Part shown: positions 55,004 to 64,000 of the stretch, one piece after another
Layout of the letters: each line of letters starts with the position of its first letter
How positions within the stretch are numbered: the stretch's first letter is position 1
Assembly: GCA_030522415.1 (NCBI GenBank)
Contig: CM060107.1
Location: 19,786,553 to 19,850,552 of the forward strand
Direction of reading: 5' to 3'
Source of the DNA: Channallabes apus
Lineage: Eukaryota; Chordata; Actinopteri; Siluriformes; Clariidae
Length of the DNA stretch: 64,000 nucleotides
Translations under genes and position numbers: made by a program
The notes under the pieces: generated by a model
Seen by the model: only the letters and a program-made list of their open reading frames with translations
Database searches by the model: none
Told to the model about the DNA's origin: nothing

Positions 55004-58000
55004 ATGACGGACCCAGCGGACATTCCTCGCCCTAGATCTAGCCTTCGAACCAGACATCAGCTCAGATCTAATGTACATTCTGATGCCCGATTGCGTCAGG
55101 CTGTCGCTCAGCAAGGAGCTTTGATCAACTCTCAACAGCAAAGTCTCCAGCAGATCTCCCAGGCCTTGTCTCAGCTGTCGGCTCAGTTCTAACAGATATG
55201 CACTGCTCTTCCTTCTACCTCGGCACCCCCGGCTCGACGCGAACCGTCCCTACCACGACACGAACCTCGCCTACCCAATCCTCAACCATACAATGGCGAC
55301 CCCGGAACATGTCGCTCCTTCTTGTCTCAGTGTTCTCTGTCACTGGAACTACAACCCTCTACCTTCCCCACCGAACGCTCTAAAGTGGCGTACATCATCA
55401 CCCTCCTCACAGATAAAGCCCGTGAGTGGGGGACTGCCATCTGGGATGCTAATGACCCTTGTTGCGTCACTTTCAATACCTTCACTGAGGAGATGAAGAG
55501 GGTCTTTGATCGTTCCTACGCAGGAAGAGAGGCCGCGAGGCAACTGCTGGAGCTTCGCCAGGGCTCTAGGTCTGCTTATGACTACGCCATCGAGTTTCGA
55601 ACCTTGGCGGCAGCTACTGAGTGGGACGCCCAAGCCTTGTACGACACCTTCATGAGCGGACTCTCAGAGTCAGTCAAGGATCAGTTAGTCTCCCAAAAGC
55701 TCCCTGAAGAATTGAATGGTCTAATGGATTTAGCAGGACGAGTGGATGCACGTCTCAGACAAAGACGTCGCGCCCCTAACCAACTCCAACCCCGGACCAA
55801 CATTTCTCTGGCACCAATCCCCTCCGCCAGCTCTCCGGCCGAACCCATGCAGATCGGATGAACCCGGATCTCACCAGATGAGCGACAACGTCGGGTTCAG
55901 ACGAGGGCGTGTCTTTATTGTGGGCAACTCGGACATCTACGTCTCCAGTGCCCGTTAAAAAGCAAGGCTCCCCCAGTGAACATAGGCACACTGGAGGGGG
56001 CATGCCAAAACCAATCGCCTAGGAACCGTTCACTTCTCCCCGTCAGGCTACTTTGGGACAGTCGCTCCCACGTGCTTCACGCTCTTGTCGACTCCGGCTC
56101 GGATCAGAATTTGATCAGTGCTTCAAAAGTCGAGGAACTGCATTTGCCAACCGTTCTCCTGGAACCGCCATTGTCAGTCCGAGCCCTCGATGGGACACTC
56201 CTTCCCCCTATTACCCGGCGAACCGCTCCGGTAATACTGGGGACATCCGGGAACCACTCGGAGGAGATATCATTCCTAGTCATGCCAAAAGCTCAAGCCC
56301 AGCTCATTCTTGGATGACCCTGGCTCATCCGCCACAACCCACAAATAGACTGGCAGAACAATACCGTCCTTGGATGGAGCCCCCTCTGCCTAGCATCATG
56401 TCTTAAGTCGGCGCTCAGTCCCTCTCCAGTAATAGCCTCCCCTGAGGAATTTCCTGACCTCTCCTCGGTCCCAAGTGATTACTCTGATCTCAGAACGGTC
56501 TTCAGCAAGTCCCGGGCTACTTCTCTACCTCCACACCGACCCTATGACTGCGCCATTGGCCTCCTCTCTGGCATGACTCCACCATGGGGGCGTCTCTACT
56601 CGCTCTCCCAACATGAAAGGGGAGCCATGGATAAGTACATCTCAGAATCATTAGCCGCCGGCATCATCCGACCGTCATCATCACCCGCCGGGGCAGGCTT
56701 CTTCTTCGTGTCCAAAAAAGACTGGTCCCTGCGCCCCTGTATTGACTACAGAGGGCTTAACGACATCACCGTTAAAAACCGGTATCCCCTACCCCTGATG
56801 TCAACAACCTTTGACCTCCTGCAGGGGGCCCAGGTCTTCAGCAAGTTGGATCTCCGTAGTGCCTATCACCTTGTTAGAATGAGAGAGGGAGACGAATGGA
56901 AGACCACTTTTAACACCTCATCGGGTCACTATGACTACCTCGTAATGCCTTTCGGTCTGGCCAACGCTCCGGCAGTCTTTCAAGCCTTGGTCAACGACGT
57001 CCTTAGAGACTTCATCAACGTATTCGCCTTTGTCTATCTGGATGACATTCTCATCTTCTCCCGCTCCATAGAAGAACACACAAGACACGTTCGCCAGGTG
57101 CTCCAAAGGCTTCTTGAGAACCAGCTCTTCGTCAAGGCTGAGAAATGTGAGTTTCATCACACCACGGTTTCCTTTCTGGGCTTTATCATCGCTCCCTCCA
57201 AGATCCAGATGGACCCCGCCAAGCTGCGAGCGGTTACTGACTGGCGCCTTCCAACCACCCGTAAGGACCTCCAGCGTTTTCTGGGCTTCGCCAATTTTTA
57301 CAGGCGATTTATCCGTGGTTATAGTTCAGTAGCCATGCCACTCACCTCCTTGACCTCAGTAAAGAGCCCATTCATCTGGACAAAACAAGCAACCGGGGCA
57401 TTTCAAGAACTGAAGACACTCTTCACGTCAGCTCCAATTCTCCAACAGCCTAATCCTTCCCTTCAGTTCGTGGTTGAGGTGGACGCCTCAGATTCTGGGG
57501 CGGTGCTATCACAAAGATCCCCCAAGGACAACAAGCTGCACCCCTGCTGTTTTTTCTCCCGCCGACTCTCACCCACTGAGAGAAACTACAGCATTGGGGA
57601 TCGAGAACTACTGGCTGTTAAACTGGCATTAGAGGAGTGGAGACACTGGCTGGAAGGAACCGAGGTTCCGTTCCTGGTCTGGACAGACCACAAGAACCTG
57701 GAATATCTAAGAACCGCCAAACGTCTCAACTCCCGACAAGCTAGGTGGTCCCTATTCTTTTCACACTTCAATTTCTCCCTGTCCTACCGCCCCGGCGATA
57801 AGAACACCAAACCGGATGCACTCTCCCGTCAGTTTTCACCAGTCCAGAGTCACACAGCCGACGTCACCATTTTGCCTCCCCAATGTCTGGTAGGGGCGAC
57901 ACTACTAGACGTCGAGTCACGAGTCAGAACAGCGCTCAACCAGGGGTCCGAACCCCCAGAGACACCAACAGGCAAACTCTTTTTCCCAAGGGCAGAACGG

Positions 58001-59325
58001 CCTTATGTCCTGGAATGGGGACATGGCTCTAGGCTGGCCTGTCACCCAGGGGCGGCACGTACACTAGCCCTAGTCCAGCAACGCTTCTGGTGGCCCACCA
58101 TGAGAAACGACATCCGTCGCTTCACAAGTGCCTGCGACATCTGCGCAAGGAACAAGACCAGCAACAAACCACCTGCCGGTTACCTTAGGCCTCTTCCAAT
58201 CCCGCACAGACTCTGGTCCCACATAGCCCTCGATTTTGTCACCGGGCTCCCCGAGTCCGAAGGTCACACCTGTGTTCTCACTGTCGTGGATCGTTTCTCC
58301 AAGTCAGCTCACTTCGTTCCCCTCTCTGGTCTCCCCACCGCCAAAGAGACGGCGGACCTACTGATTACTCATGTTTTCCGACTTCATGGACTCCTGATGG
58401 ACATTGTATCGGACCGGGGACCCCAGTTTGCAGCAAAATTCTGGTCCGCCTTCTGCAAACTAATCGGTGCCACGCCCAGCTTATCTTGGGGGTATCACCC
58501 ACAAACTAATGGGCAGACGGAGCGAGCCAACCAGAGCCTGGAGACAGCCATCCGGTGTATGACCTCTAAGGATCCCCGTTCCTGGAGCTGGATGCTTCCA
58601 TGGATCGAATATGCCCACAACTCCTTGCCTACGACAGCTACCGGCCTCTCACCTTTTCAGTGCTTTCTCGGGTATCAACCTCCCCTGTTTCGGTCCCTTC
58701 GGTTCAAGCCTTCATTCGCAGATGCCGGAGAACTTGGCTAAACGCAAGATCAAAGATCCGCCAGACCGTCTGGGCCTTCAAACGACAAGCCGATCGACGC
58801 CGTTCCAAGGCACCGCCCTATCGAGTGGGCCAAAGGGTTATGTTGTCTGCCCGTAATATCCCCCTCAAGACTGTCTCTCGGAAACTTTCCCCCAGATTTC
58901 TTGGCCCATTTACAATCATTAAACTCATCAACCCCTGCACTGTCAGACTCCGCCTTCCCTCCACTATGCGTCGGATAAACCCCTCATTTCACATCTCCCA
59001 GATCAAACCTCTGGTCTCCTGCCCACTAAATCCACCCTCCCGCCCAGCTCCTCCTCCCCAAGTCATCGATGGTGGTGAAGCATTCACCGTACGAAGACTG
59101 CTGAAGGTTCGGCAACGAGGCAGGGGCCTCCAGTACCTAGTAGATTGGGAGGGCTATGGCCCAGAGGAAAGCTGGATTCCATCAAGACTAATTTTGGATC
59201 CATCCCTCATTGAGGATTTCCACCAACAACATCCTAACGCACCAGCCAGAACGCCAGGCGGCGTCCGTAGGAGGGGGGGTACTGTCACATACCAGCCAGA
59301 TCAACCCAGCACCTCCACACCCTAG
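55004..59325 (+). pseudogene. Chromovirus gag-pol, single frame with three stops and a frameshift
   Basis: The ATG at 55004 directly follows the primer site. Gag: QQGALINSQQQSLQQIS helix, capsid (TLLTDKAREWGTAIWD; RVFDRSYAGREAARQLLELR), knuckle CLYCGQLGHLRLQC (55910-55951). Protease: HALVDSGSDQNLIS (Asp 56090-56092). [30 protein letters not shown] (57035-57046). RNase [25 protein letters not shown]. Integrase: zinc CDICARNK; core Asp 58232, Asp 58412, Glu 58520 (DD35E). [17 protein letters not shown]. Chromodomain: [22 protein letters not shown]. Stops at 55190, 55859 and 56315; frameshift near 58690. All gag and pol parts before the frameshift share one reading frame, as in Tf1-type elements. 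Confidence 0.95.
59269..59282 (+). promoter_or_regulatory. Polypurine tract
   Basis: AGGAGGGGGGGTAC just before the 3' LTR start TGTCACA; the primer for plus-strand DNA. Confidence 0.9.
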
Positions 59326-59487
59326 AATTCCACTCCAGGTTTTTTCCCCAGCAAGCTCACCTGCCACTCTAGCACACCTGTAACCGATCATGAAATCACC
59401 TCTAGACTTTTTAAGCACGCTGAGAAAACCATTCAGTGCCGCAGTATCTTACTCGTGTGCCTCGCGTTTGTTTTGTCCAAGTGATTT
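59283..59487 (+). repeat. 3' LTR, left part
   Basis: Matches 54038-54242 with three differences up to TCCAAGTGAT, where the LINE begins. Confidence 0.95.
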
Positions 59488-60865
59488 GAAGAGAGTGAAC
59501 ACCAGGAAAGCAGCAGGACCAGACGGCATCTCAGGCCGTATCCTCAGAGCCTGCGCAGACCAGCTAGCACCTGTGTTCACTGAGATATTCAACATCTCTT
59601 TATCTCAGTCGGTGATCCCCACATGCTTCAAAGAGTCCATCATTGTTCCTGTTCCAAAGAAACCACATCCTGCTTCTCTCAATGACTATCGCCCTGTAGC
59701 TCTCACCTCAGTAGTGATGAAGTGCTTTGAACGCCTTATCAGAGACTTCATAATTTCTTCACTACCCGACACACTGGACCCACTACAGTATGCATACCGT
59801 CAGAACCGCTCCACAGACGATGCAATCTCTCATCTTCTCCACACATCACTCACTCACCTGGACACTAGGAAAGGGAATTATGTTAAAATGCTCTTCATCG
59901 ACTACAGCTCTGCTTTTAACACAATAATTCCCTCCACACTCACCACCAAGCTGGAGCACCTGGGACTGAGCTCATCTATATGTCAGTGGATATCCAATTT
60001 TCTGACTGGCAGACCACAGGCAGTAAGGATGGGCGGACATGTCTCAGCCACACTCACTCTTAGCACTGGAGCCCCCCAGGGTTGTGTTCTGAGCCCCCTG
60101 CTGTACTCTTTGTACACCCACGACTGCGTGGCCACTACCAACTCCACCTCCATCATCAAGTTTGCTGACGACACCGTCGTGGTCGGACTGATCACCAACA
60201 ATGATGAGTCGGACTACTTAGAGGAGATTGGAAATCTGGAGAACTGGTGCCAGAGGAACAATCTCCTCCTGAACGTCAGTAAGACAAAGGAGCTGATAGT
60301 GGACTTTAGTACAAAGCAGGAGAGGAACTACCAGACCCCCGTCATCAACAGGAGCCCAGTGGAGAGAGTGGACAGCTTCAGATACCTCTGTGTTCACATC
60401 ACGCAGGACCTATCATGGTCCTGTCACATCAGCTCCGTGGTGAAAAAAGCCCGGCCGCGTCTCTACCACCTCAGACGCTTGAGAGACTTTAGACTGCCCT
60501 CCAAGGTGCTCAGGAACTTCTACTCCTGCACCATAGAGAGCATCCTGACGGGAAATATCACGACCTGGTTCGGGAACAGCACCATGCAGGACAGACGAGC
60601 TCTACAGAGGGTGGTGCGATCAGCCGAGCGCATCATCCGCACTGAGCTCCCTGACCTACACTCCATCTACAGCAAGCGGTGCTGGACTAAGGCCAGGAAG
60701 ATCATGAAGGACCTCAGTCACCCCAGTAATGGACTGTTCTCTTTGTTGCGGTCTGGGAAGAGATTCCGCTCCCTAAAGGCCAACACAGAGAGACTGAGGA
60801 GGAGCTTCTTCCCGCAGGCGATAAGGTCTCTCAATCATCACTACACCACACAGGACATCTTTTAA
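59488..60865 (+). CDS. LINE reverse transcriptase, partial but open
   Basis: About 459 codons: [39 protein letters not shown] (motif 2), [16 protein letters not shown] (A), [19 protein letters not shown] (B), [14 protein letters not shown] (C, 60161-60184), [16 protein letters not shown] (D), then the C-terminal domain (GTIES-like [48 protein letters not shown]). Lacks ORF1, the endonuclease and the N-terminal RT. An ATG at 59390 in the LTR extends the frame by chance. Enzyme active in principle only if translated; it lacks its own start region. Confidence 0.88.
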
Positions 60866-61198
60866 GCTCACAACACTGACTGAACAATCATGGACACATT
60901 CATACACACTTGCACTAAATACTCATACATCTGGACAATTGCACATGTCACCTCCATGTATATTTGCACAACCACTGACACTTTAATCATATATTTTTGC
61001 AATATTTTATTATGCCCTTATGCACAGTTAATTTTACTAGTTAAAATTATTTCTTTAGTATTTACTTTTTATTGATTATTTATTTTACGTACAAGCTTTT
61101 ATTTTCTTTTTTTAAGGTCACTGGCGGTCGTATAAAGCATTTCACTGCATATTATACTGTGTATGATTGTGTATGTGACCAATAAAATTTGAATTTGA
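59488..61198 (+). mobile_element. 5'-truncated Rex1/CR1-type LINE in the 3' LTR
   Basis: Starts within the RT and ends in AATAAAATTTGAATTTGAA. The LTR resumes at once (TTTTCTAGTC). A 3-4-bp ATTT duplication is possible but hidden by the A/T tail. Its RT frame is uninterrupted, so the insertion is recent, and it is younger than the provirus that carries it. Confidence 0.93.
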
Positions 61199-61895
61199 AT
61201 TTTCTAGTCTACCTAGCCTGTTGTCTACCCTGCCTGTTTTTCGGATTTCTCTCTTGTCTACGCCCCTCCTGGTACCTCTGCTGTTGTCGGACTGATTAAT
61301 GTGTATGACCTCGCCTGTTTTCAAGACTTCGGATTTGTACTCACGATTTGGATTCATTCGCTCTCGCTGCTGGATTTCCGGATACCGACCCTTGCATGGA
61401 TAAAGACGATTCTTCTAGCCACGACTTCGCCTACTTCATCAGTCGGCTTCCTCCTCCAACGCGATCACCCCGCTTTCGAGCACTCCTGTGTTCGCGGAGA
61501 AAAGACATCCACGGTGAGCACTTTATCTTCACATTCGCAGAAGAGAATAATCCGTTGCACTCCATCGTACCTGCTAAGCGAACCGATAATAAGGAACGAA
61601 TCGCAAGAACACGAAAAGATTGCCCGTGTTCGGCTTCCGGGATTGTGGAGATTCCCCCGCGTCATAGCCCCGCCTCCTCTCTCGTCACTAAAGGCTTCCC
61701 CAGTCACCAAGCACACACAGTCACTACTTGTCTCCCCTGCTCCTGCTGCAGTGACTCACCCAAGCTCTGGTGTATATATATGTGTTTATATATATATAAA
61801 CATTAAAGGATTAAATACTACTTTCTATCACTTAATTCCTGTTTGTCTGCTATTGGGTTCATTGCCACTCAATCATCTGTGAACCGCCCGTGACA
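61199..61895 (+). repeat. 3' LTR, right part
   Basis: TTTTCTAGTC to CCCGTGACA, matching 54243-54990 apart from eight substitutions and the shorter TA tract. Confidence 0.95.
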
Positions 61896-62185
61896 GGTTC
61901 CTTGTTAAAGAAGTTTGCAGACAGAGCAGCGATTCCATTACTGTGTGTGCGTGCGTGTGTGTGTGCATGTGTGTGTGTCGTCCCACACAGTAGCCCCCCT
62001 TCTCCTCCTCCTACTTCTCCAGCCATGATTCCTTTGTATTATTTTGTATTAATTATTTTTATTTAAATATTTTGGGTTATGGAATGACTAATGGGATTTT
62101 CATTTCCATTATCTCTTACTGTGAAATTCCATTTGATATACAAGCATGCTTCTGGAACGAATTATGCTCGCAATCCAAGATTTAT

Positions 62186-63000
62186 TATCTTATTCAGCAC
62201 AGGGCTCCTCCACTACACTACAGATGCCCTTTCTGGCCCCATAGTAAAAGCCCTTCAAATGTGTCATGCTGTTACAAAGTCTTCCCAGACATTAGTTCCA
62301 ACGCTGGAATTATTCTGGAGTACTCTTTGACCTTTGCACATGTTAAAGAGTCAGACATTGGATAGCGTTTTAATATTTTCAATAAATCTCTTGGACATGG
62401 ATCATTCATTTATTCAATTCAGGGTTTTGGTGGATCTGGAGTCAATCTCGAAGACAATAAGCATGAGGGGAACAAACGCTTGTCCTTCATTGGGCATAGA
62501 TGATTGCCGATACCAAAATTACATTTCCTAATTTATTTTTATTGCAGAAAATTATGAATGCTTTTCCAGCAACACCAATGCATACTAATGCATACATCAG
62601 ACACTCTGAATGCAATGGCCTATTTCATCTACAGTACAAACTTGTTACTCAGTCCTTTCCTGTGATCAGAAATGCTATGTATCTAGTCAAAAGATTTTTG
62701 TAATTACTGTAACTAGCTAGCTTGGCCTTGTATTTTGAATTGAACTATGTTAAATGAAGCTAGTCATGTTATCCCATCATAATGTAGGAATGGTGACAGC
62801 TTTATTGAATGCTGCAATTTTTAAAATAATAATACTACATAATTTATTTTTTTACTTGAAACACAAGAAACACATTTGCTGCATCAGCAAAGGGCTGCTT
62901 AAAGAATACAGAGCAGAATCTGCAGTCTCAGCAAGAGACTAATTTCAGTTTACCACGTGCCATATCACATTAGCACTCATATTTACATTTATTTATTTAG
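62186..63000. other. Intergenic, nothing recognised
   Basis: AT-rich sequence with no domain or named repeat. Confidence 0.5.
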
Positions 63001-64000
63001 ATTCAAGATTCAAGAGAGGTTTATTGTCAATACAACAATATACACAGTATACATTGTATTGAAATGCCGTTTCACACAGGCCCTCCGTGGTGCCTTAATA
63101 AGAAAGAAATAGAAAACAAGAAATTACAACTAAATTATATCTAACTAAGCTAAACTAACTAAGTGACTATTTTTAAATAAACTATCTGTACACTAACAGG
63201 ACAGGAAGACAATACAGTGCAATGATACAAAGTGAACATGTGCAATTGGTTCAGAGTACAGTGTGCGGGTTCAAGTTATTGTAGGAGTATTGGACGAGAC
63301 AAGACAAGACATGTGCAAATTGCGACTAGTGCAAATCAGCATGAGGTAGAAAATTTCTTGGACAAAAATACAGTATGCAATACAGGGTGTACAATATGTG
63401 TGTTGTACCACAGTCCAATTTGTGTGTTTTTGACTTTGGTGTACATGTAGCATATTGTATGAGGGTTTAGTTGTTTAGGTGAGTTTATAAATATAGGAGT
63501 CCATTATGTGTTTATGTTGAGTGTGTGTTTCGTATGTTTGTTCAGTTCTATGTTGTCAGTAAGTTGAGAGCCCTTACTGCTTGTGGAAAGAAGCTCTTGC
63601 AGTGTCTGGCAGTCACAGTTCTGATGCTGCGGAACCGTCTGTCTGATGGGAGGAGGGAGAACAGTGCATGTGAGGGGTGAAAAGAGTCTTTCACTATGCT
63701 GCTCGCATGGCGGATCAGGTGTTTGTCGTAGAGTTGGGAGATGGCTGGGAGAGGGACCCCGATGATTCTCTCTGCTGTCTTCACTATCCGCTGCAAGGAC
63801 TTCTTTTCAGCGGTGGTGCAGTTTCCGTACCAGACGGTGATGTAACAGCAGAGAACACTCTCGATGGTCCCTTGATAGAATGAGGTGAGGATGGGAGGTG
63901 GAAGACTGGCCTTCTTCAGTTTCCGAAGAAAGTGAAGACGTTGTTGTGCTTTCTTGGTGATGGTGGTGGTGTTCAGGTTCCAGGAAAGATCATCTGCCAT
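63001..64000 (-). mobile_element. Rex1/CR1-type LINE 3' end, runs off the window
   Basis: The inverted tail ATTCAAGATTCAAG starts at 63001. A 3' UTR (63001-63547) and the end of the RT frame follow. The body is related to the LINE at 59488 but the tail and UTR differ, so it is another subfamily. Confidence 0.85.
63548..64000 (-). CDS. LINE reverse transcriptase C-terminus, partial
   Basis: Open for 150 codons to the window edge: LSWNLNTTTITKKAQQRL, FYQGTIESVLCCYITVWYGN, LQRIVKTAERIIGVPLP, HASSIVKDSFHPSHALF and CKSFFPQAVRALN. Corresponds to the end of the protein at 59488-60865. No break seen in the visible part. Confidence 0.88.
   Translation of the reverse strand: MADDLSWNLNTTTITKKAQQRLHFLRKLKKASLPPPILTSFYQGTIESVLCCYITVWYGNCTTAEKKSLQRIVKTAERIIGVPLPAISQLYDKHLIRHASSIVKDSFHPSHALFSLLPSDRRFRSIRTVTARHCKSFFPQAVRALNLLTT

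Larger units (their letters stand above)
54038..61895 (+). mobile_element. Ty3/gypsy chromovirus provirus, both LTRs, LINE in 3' LTR
   Basis: Flanked by GGTTC (54033-54037 and 61896-61900). Contains 5' LTR, self-priming-type primer site, one gag-pol frame, polypurine tract and a 3' LTR split by a LINE. The two LTRs differ at 11 positions that I could find over about 860 bp, besides the TA repeat, so it is fairly young. Three in-frame stops and one frameshift inactivate it. Chromodomain and single-frame layout resemble the fish sushi-type, Tf1-related group. Confidence 0.95.
53651..62185 (+). mobile_element. Tigger/pogo-like DNA transposon fossil holding a gypsy provirus
   Basis: After TA, the left end reads CAGTGTAAACTTGGACTGCG and GAAGACGAGCAAAATT. 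The right end near 62130-62182 reads GGAACGAATTATGCTCGCAA and TCCAAG, the inverted counterpart. Just before the provirus the frame reads FRENLKRRQKQLTLERF, a C-terminal piece of a Tigger-like transposase, which continues directly after the provirus as LVKEVCRQSSDS. Most of the transposase is deleted. Superfamily assignment rests on remembered similarity. Confidence 0.6.

Noticed and set aside
59390..60865. A 491-codon fusion of LTR sequence to LINE RT
   Set aside because: The ATG lies in the LTR upstream of the predicted RNA start; the joined frame is a by-product of where the LINE inserted.

Overview
This is vertebrate, almost certainly teleost, nuclear DNA. It is AT-rich with long CA and TA microsatellites and has no bacterial-style gene packing. 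Almost everything recognisable is a teleost transposable element: L2/CR1/Rex1-type LINEs, tRNA-headed SINEs, chromovirus and Gmr1-like Ty3/gypsy elements, Tc1, hAT, Tigger-like and Harbinger-like DNA transposons. The repeat mix would fit an ostariophysan such as a catfish, but the sequence does not prove the species. No cellular protein gene is securely identified; two weak exon-like signals (3068-3123 and 4493-6948) are the only candidates.

Layout. 1-7190: unique sequence with a MITE-like element, a SINE, microsatellites, weak exon-like signals and a solo LTR (5397-6354). 7193-8741: a nearly full-length but dead Tc1 element. 11080-11695: a decayed copy of an uncharacterised multicopy protein family. 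14257-18802: a near-complete L2-type LINE (minus strand), its 5' end against a gypsy integrase scrap. 19191-20012: a putative endogenous-retrovirus-like LTR. 20350-20920: an old gypsy RT fragment cut by an RTE-type tail. 21101-24625: a chromovirus on the minus strand that lost its 5' half. 24626-27380: a Tc1 remnant and a LINE, shown twice around a 200-N gap because the assembly appears to repeat 1,117 bp. 33097-36490: a solo LTR, then a Tc1 fossil holding three retroposon insertions. 37393-43460: L2 pieces, hAT fragments with BED fingers, and a block of repeated AAATGCAATTGC-type hairpins. 43554-49612: a Gmr1-like gypsy element. 51591-52388: a Harbinger-like MITE. 53651-62185: a Tigger-like element containing a complete chromovirus provirus (54038-61895) whose 3' LTR contains a LINE. 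63001-64000: the 3' end of another LINE.

The most informative points are: (1) the Gmr1-like element has integrase upstream of reverse transcriptase, opposite to ordinary Ty3/gypsy, and carries a perfect 18-nt tRNA-Pro primer site; (2) the 54-62 kb provirus seems to self-prime, since 10 nt just after its 5' LTR are the reverse complement of a site in its own LTR; (3) clear target-site duplications give insertion orders (Tigger, then gypsy, then LINE; Gmr1, then solo LTR and SINE; Tc1, then two SINEs and an L2); (4) a SINE and a LINE in the window share the same 3' tail; (5) the N gap is probably an unmerged contig overlap. None of the autonomous elements is intact in this window; each has stops, frameshifts or missing parts, apart from the LINE RT reading frame at 59488-60865, which is open but 5'-truncated.
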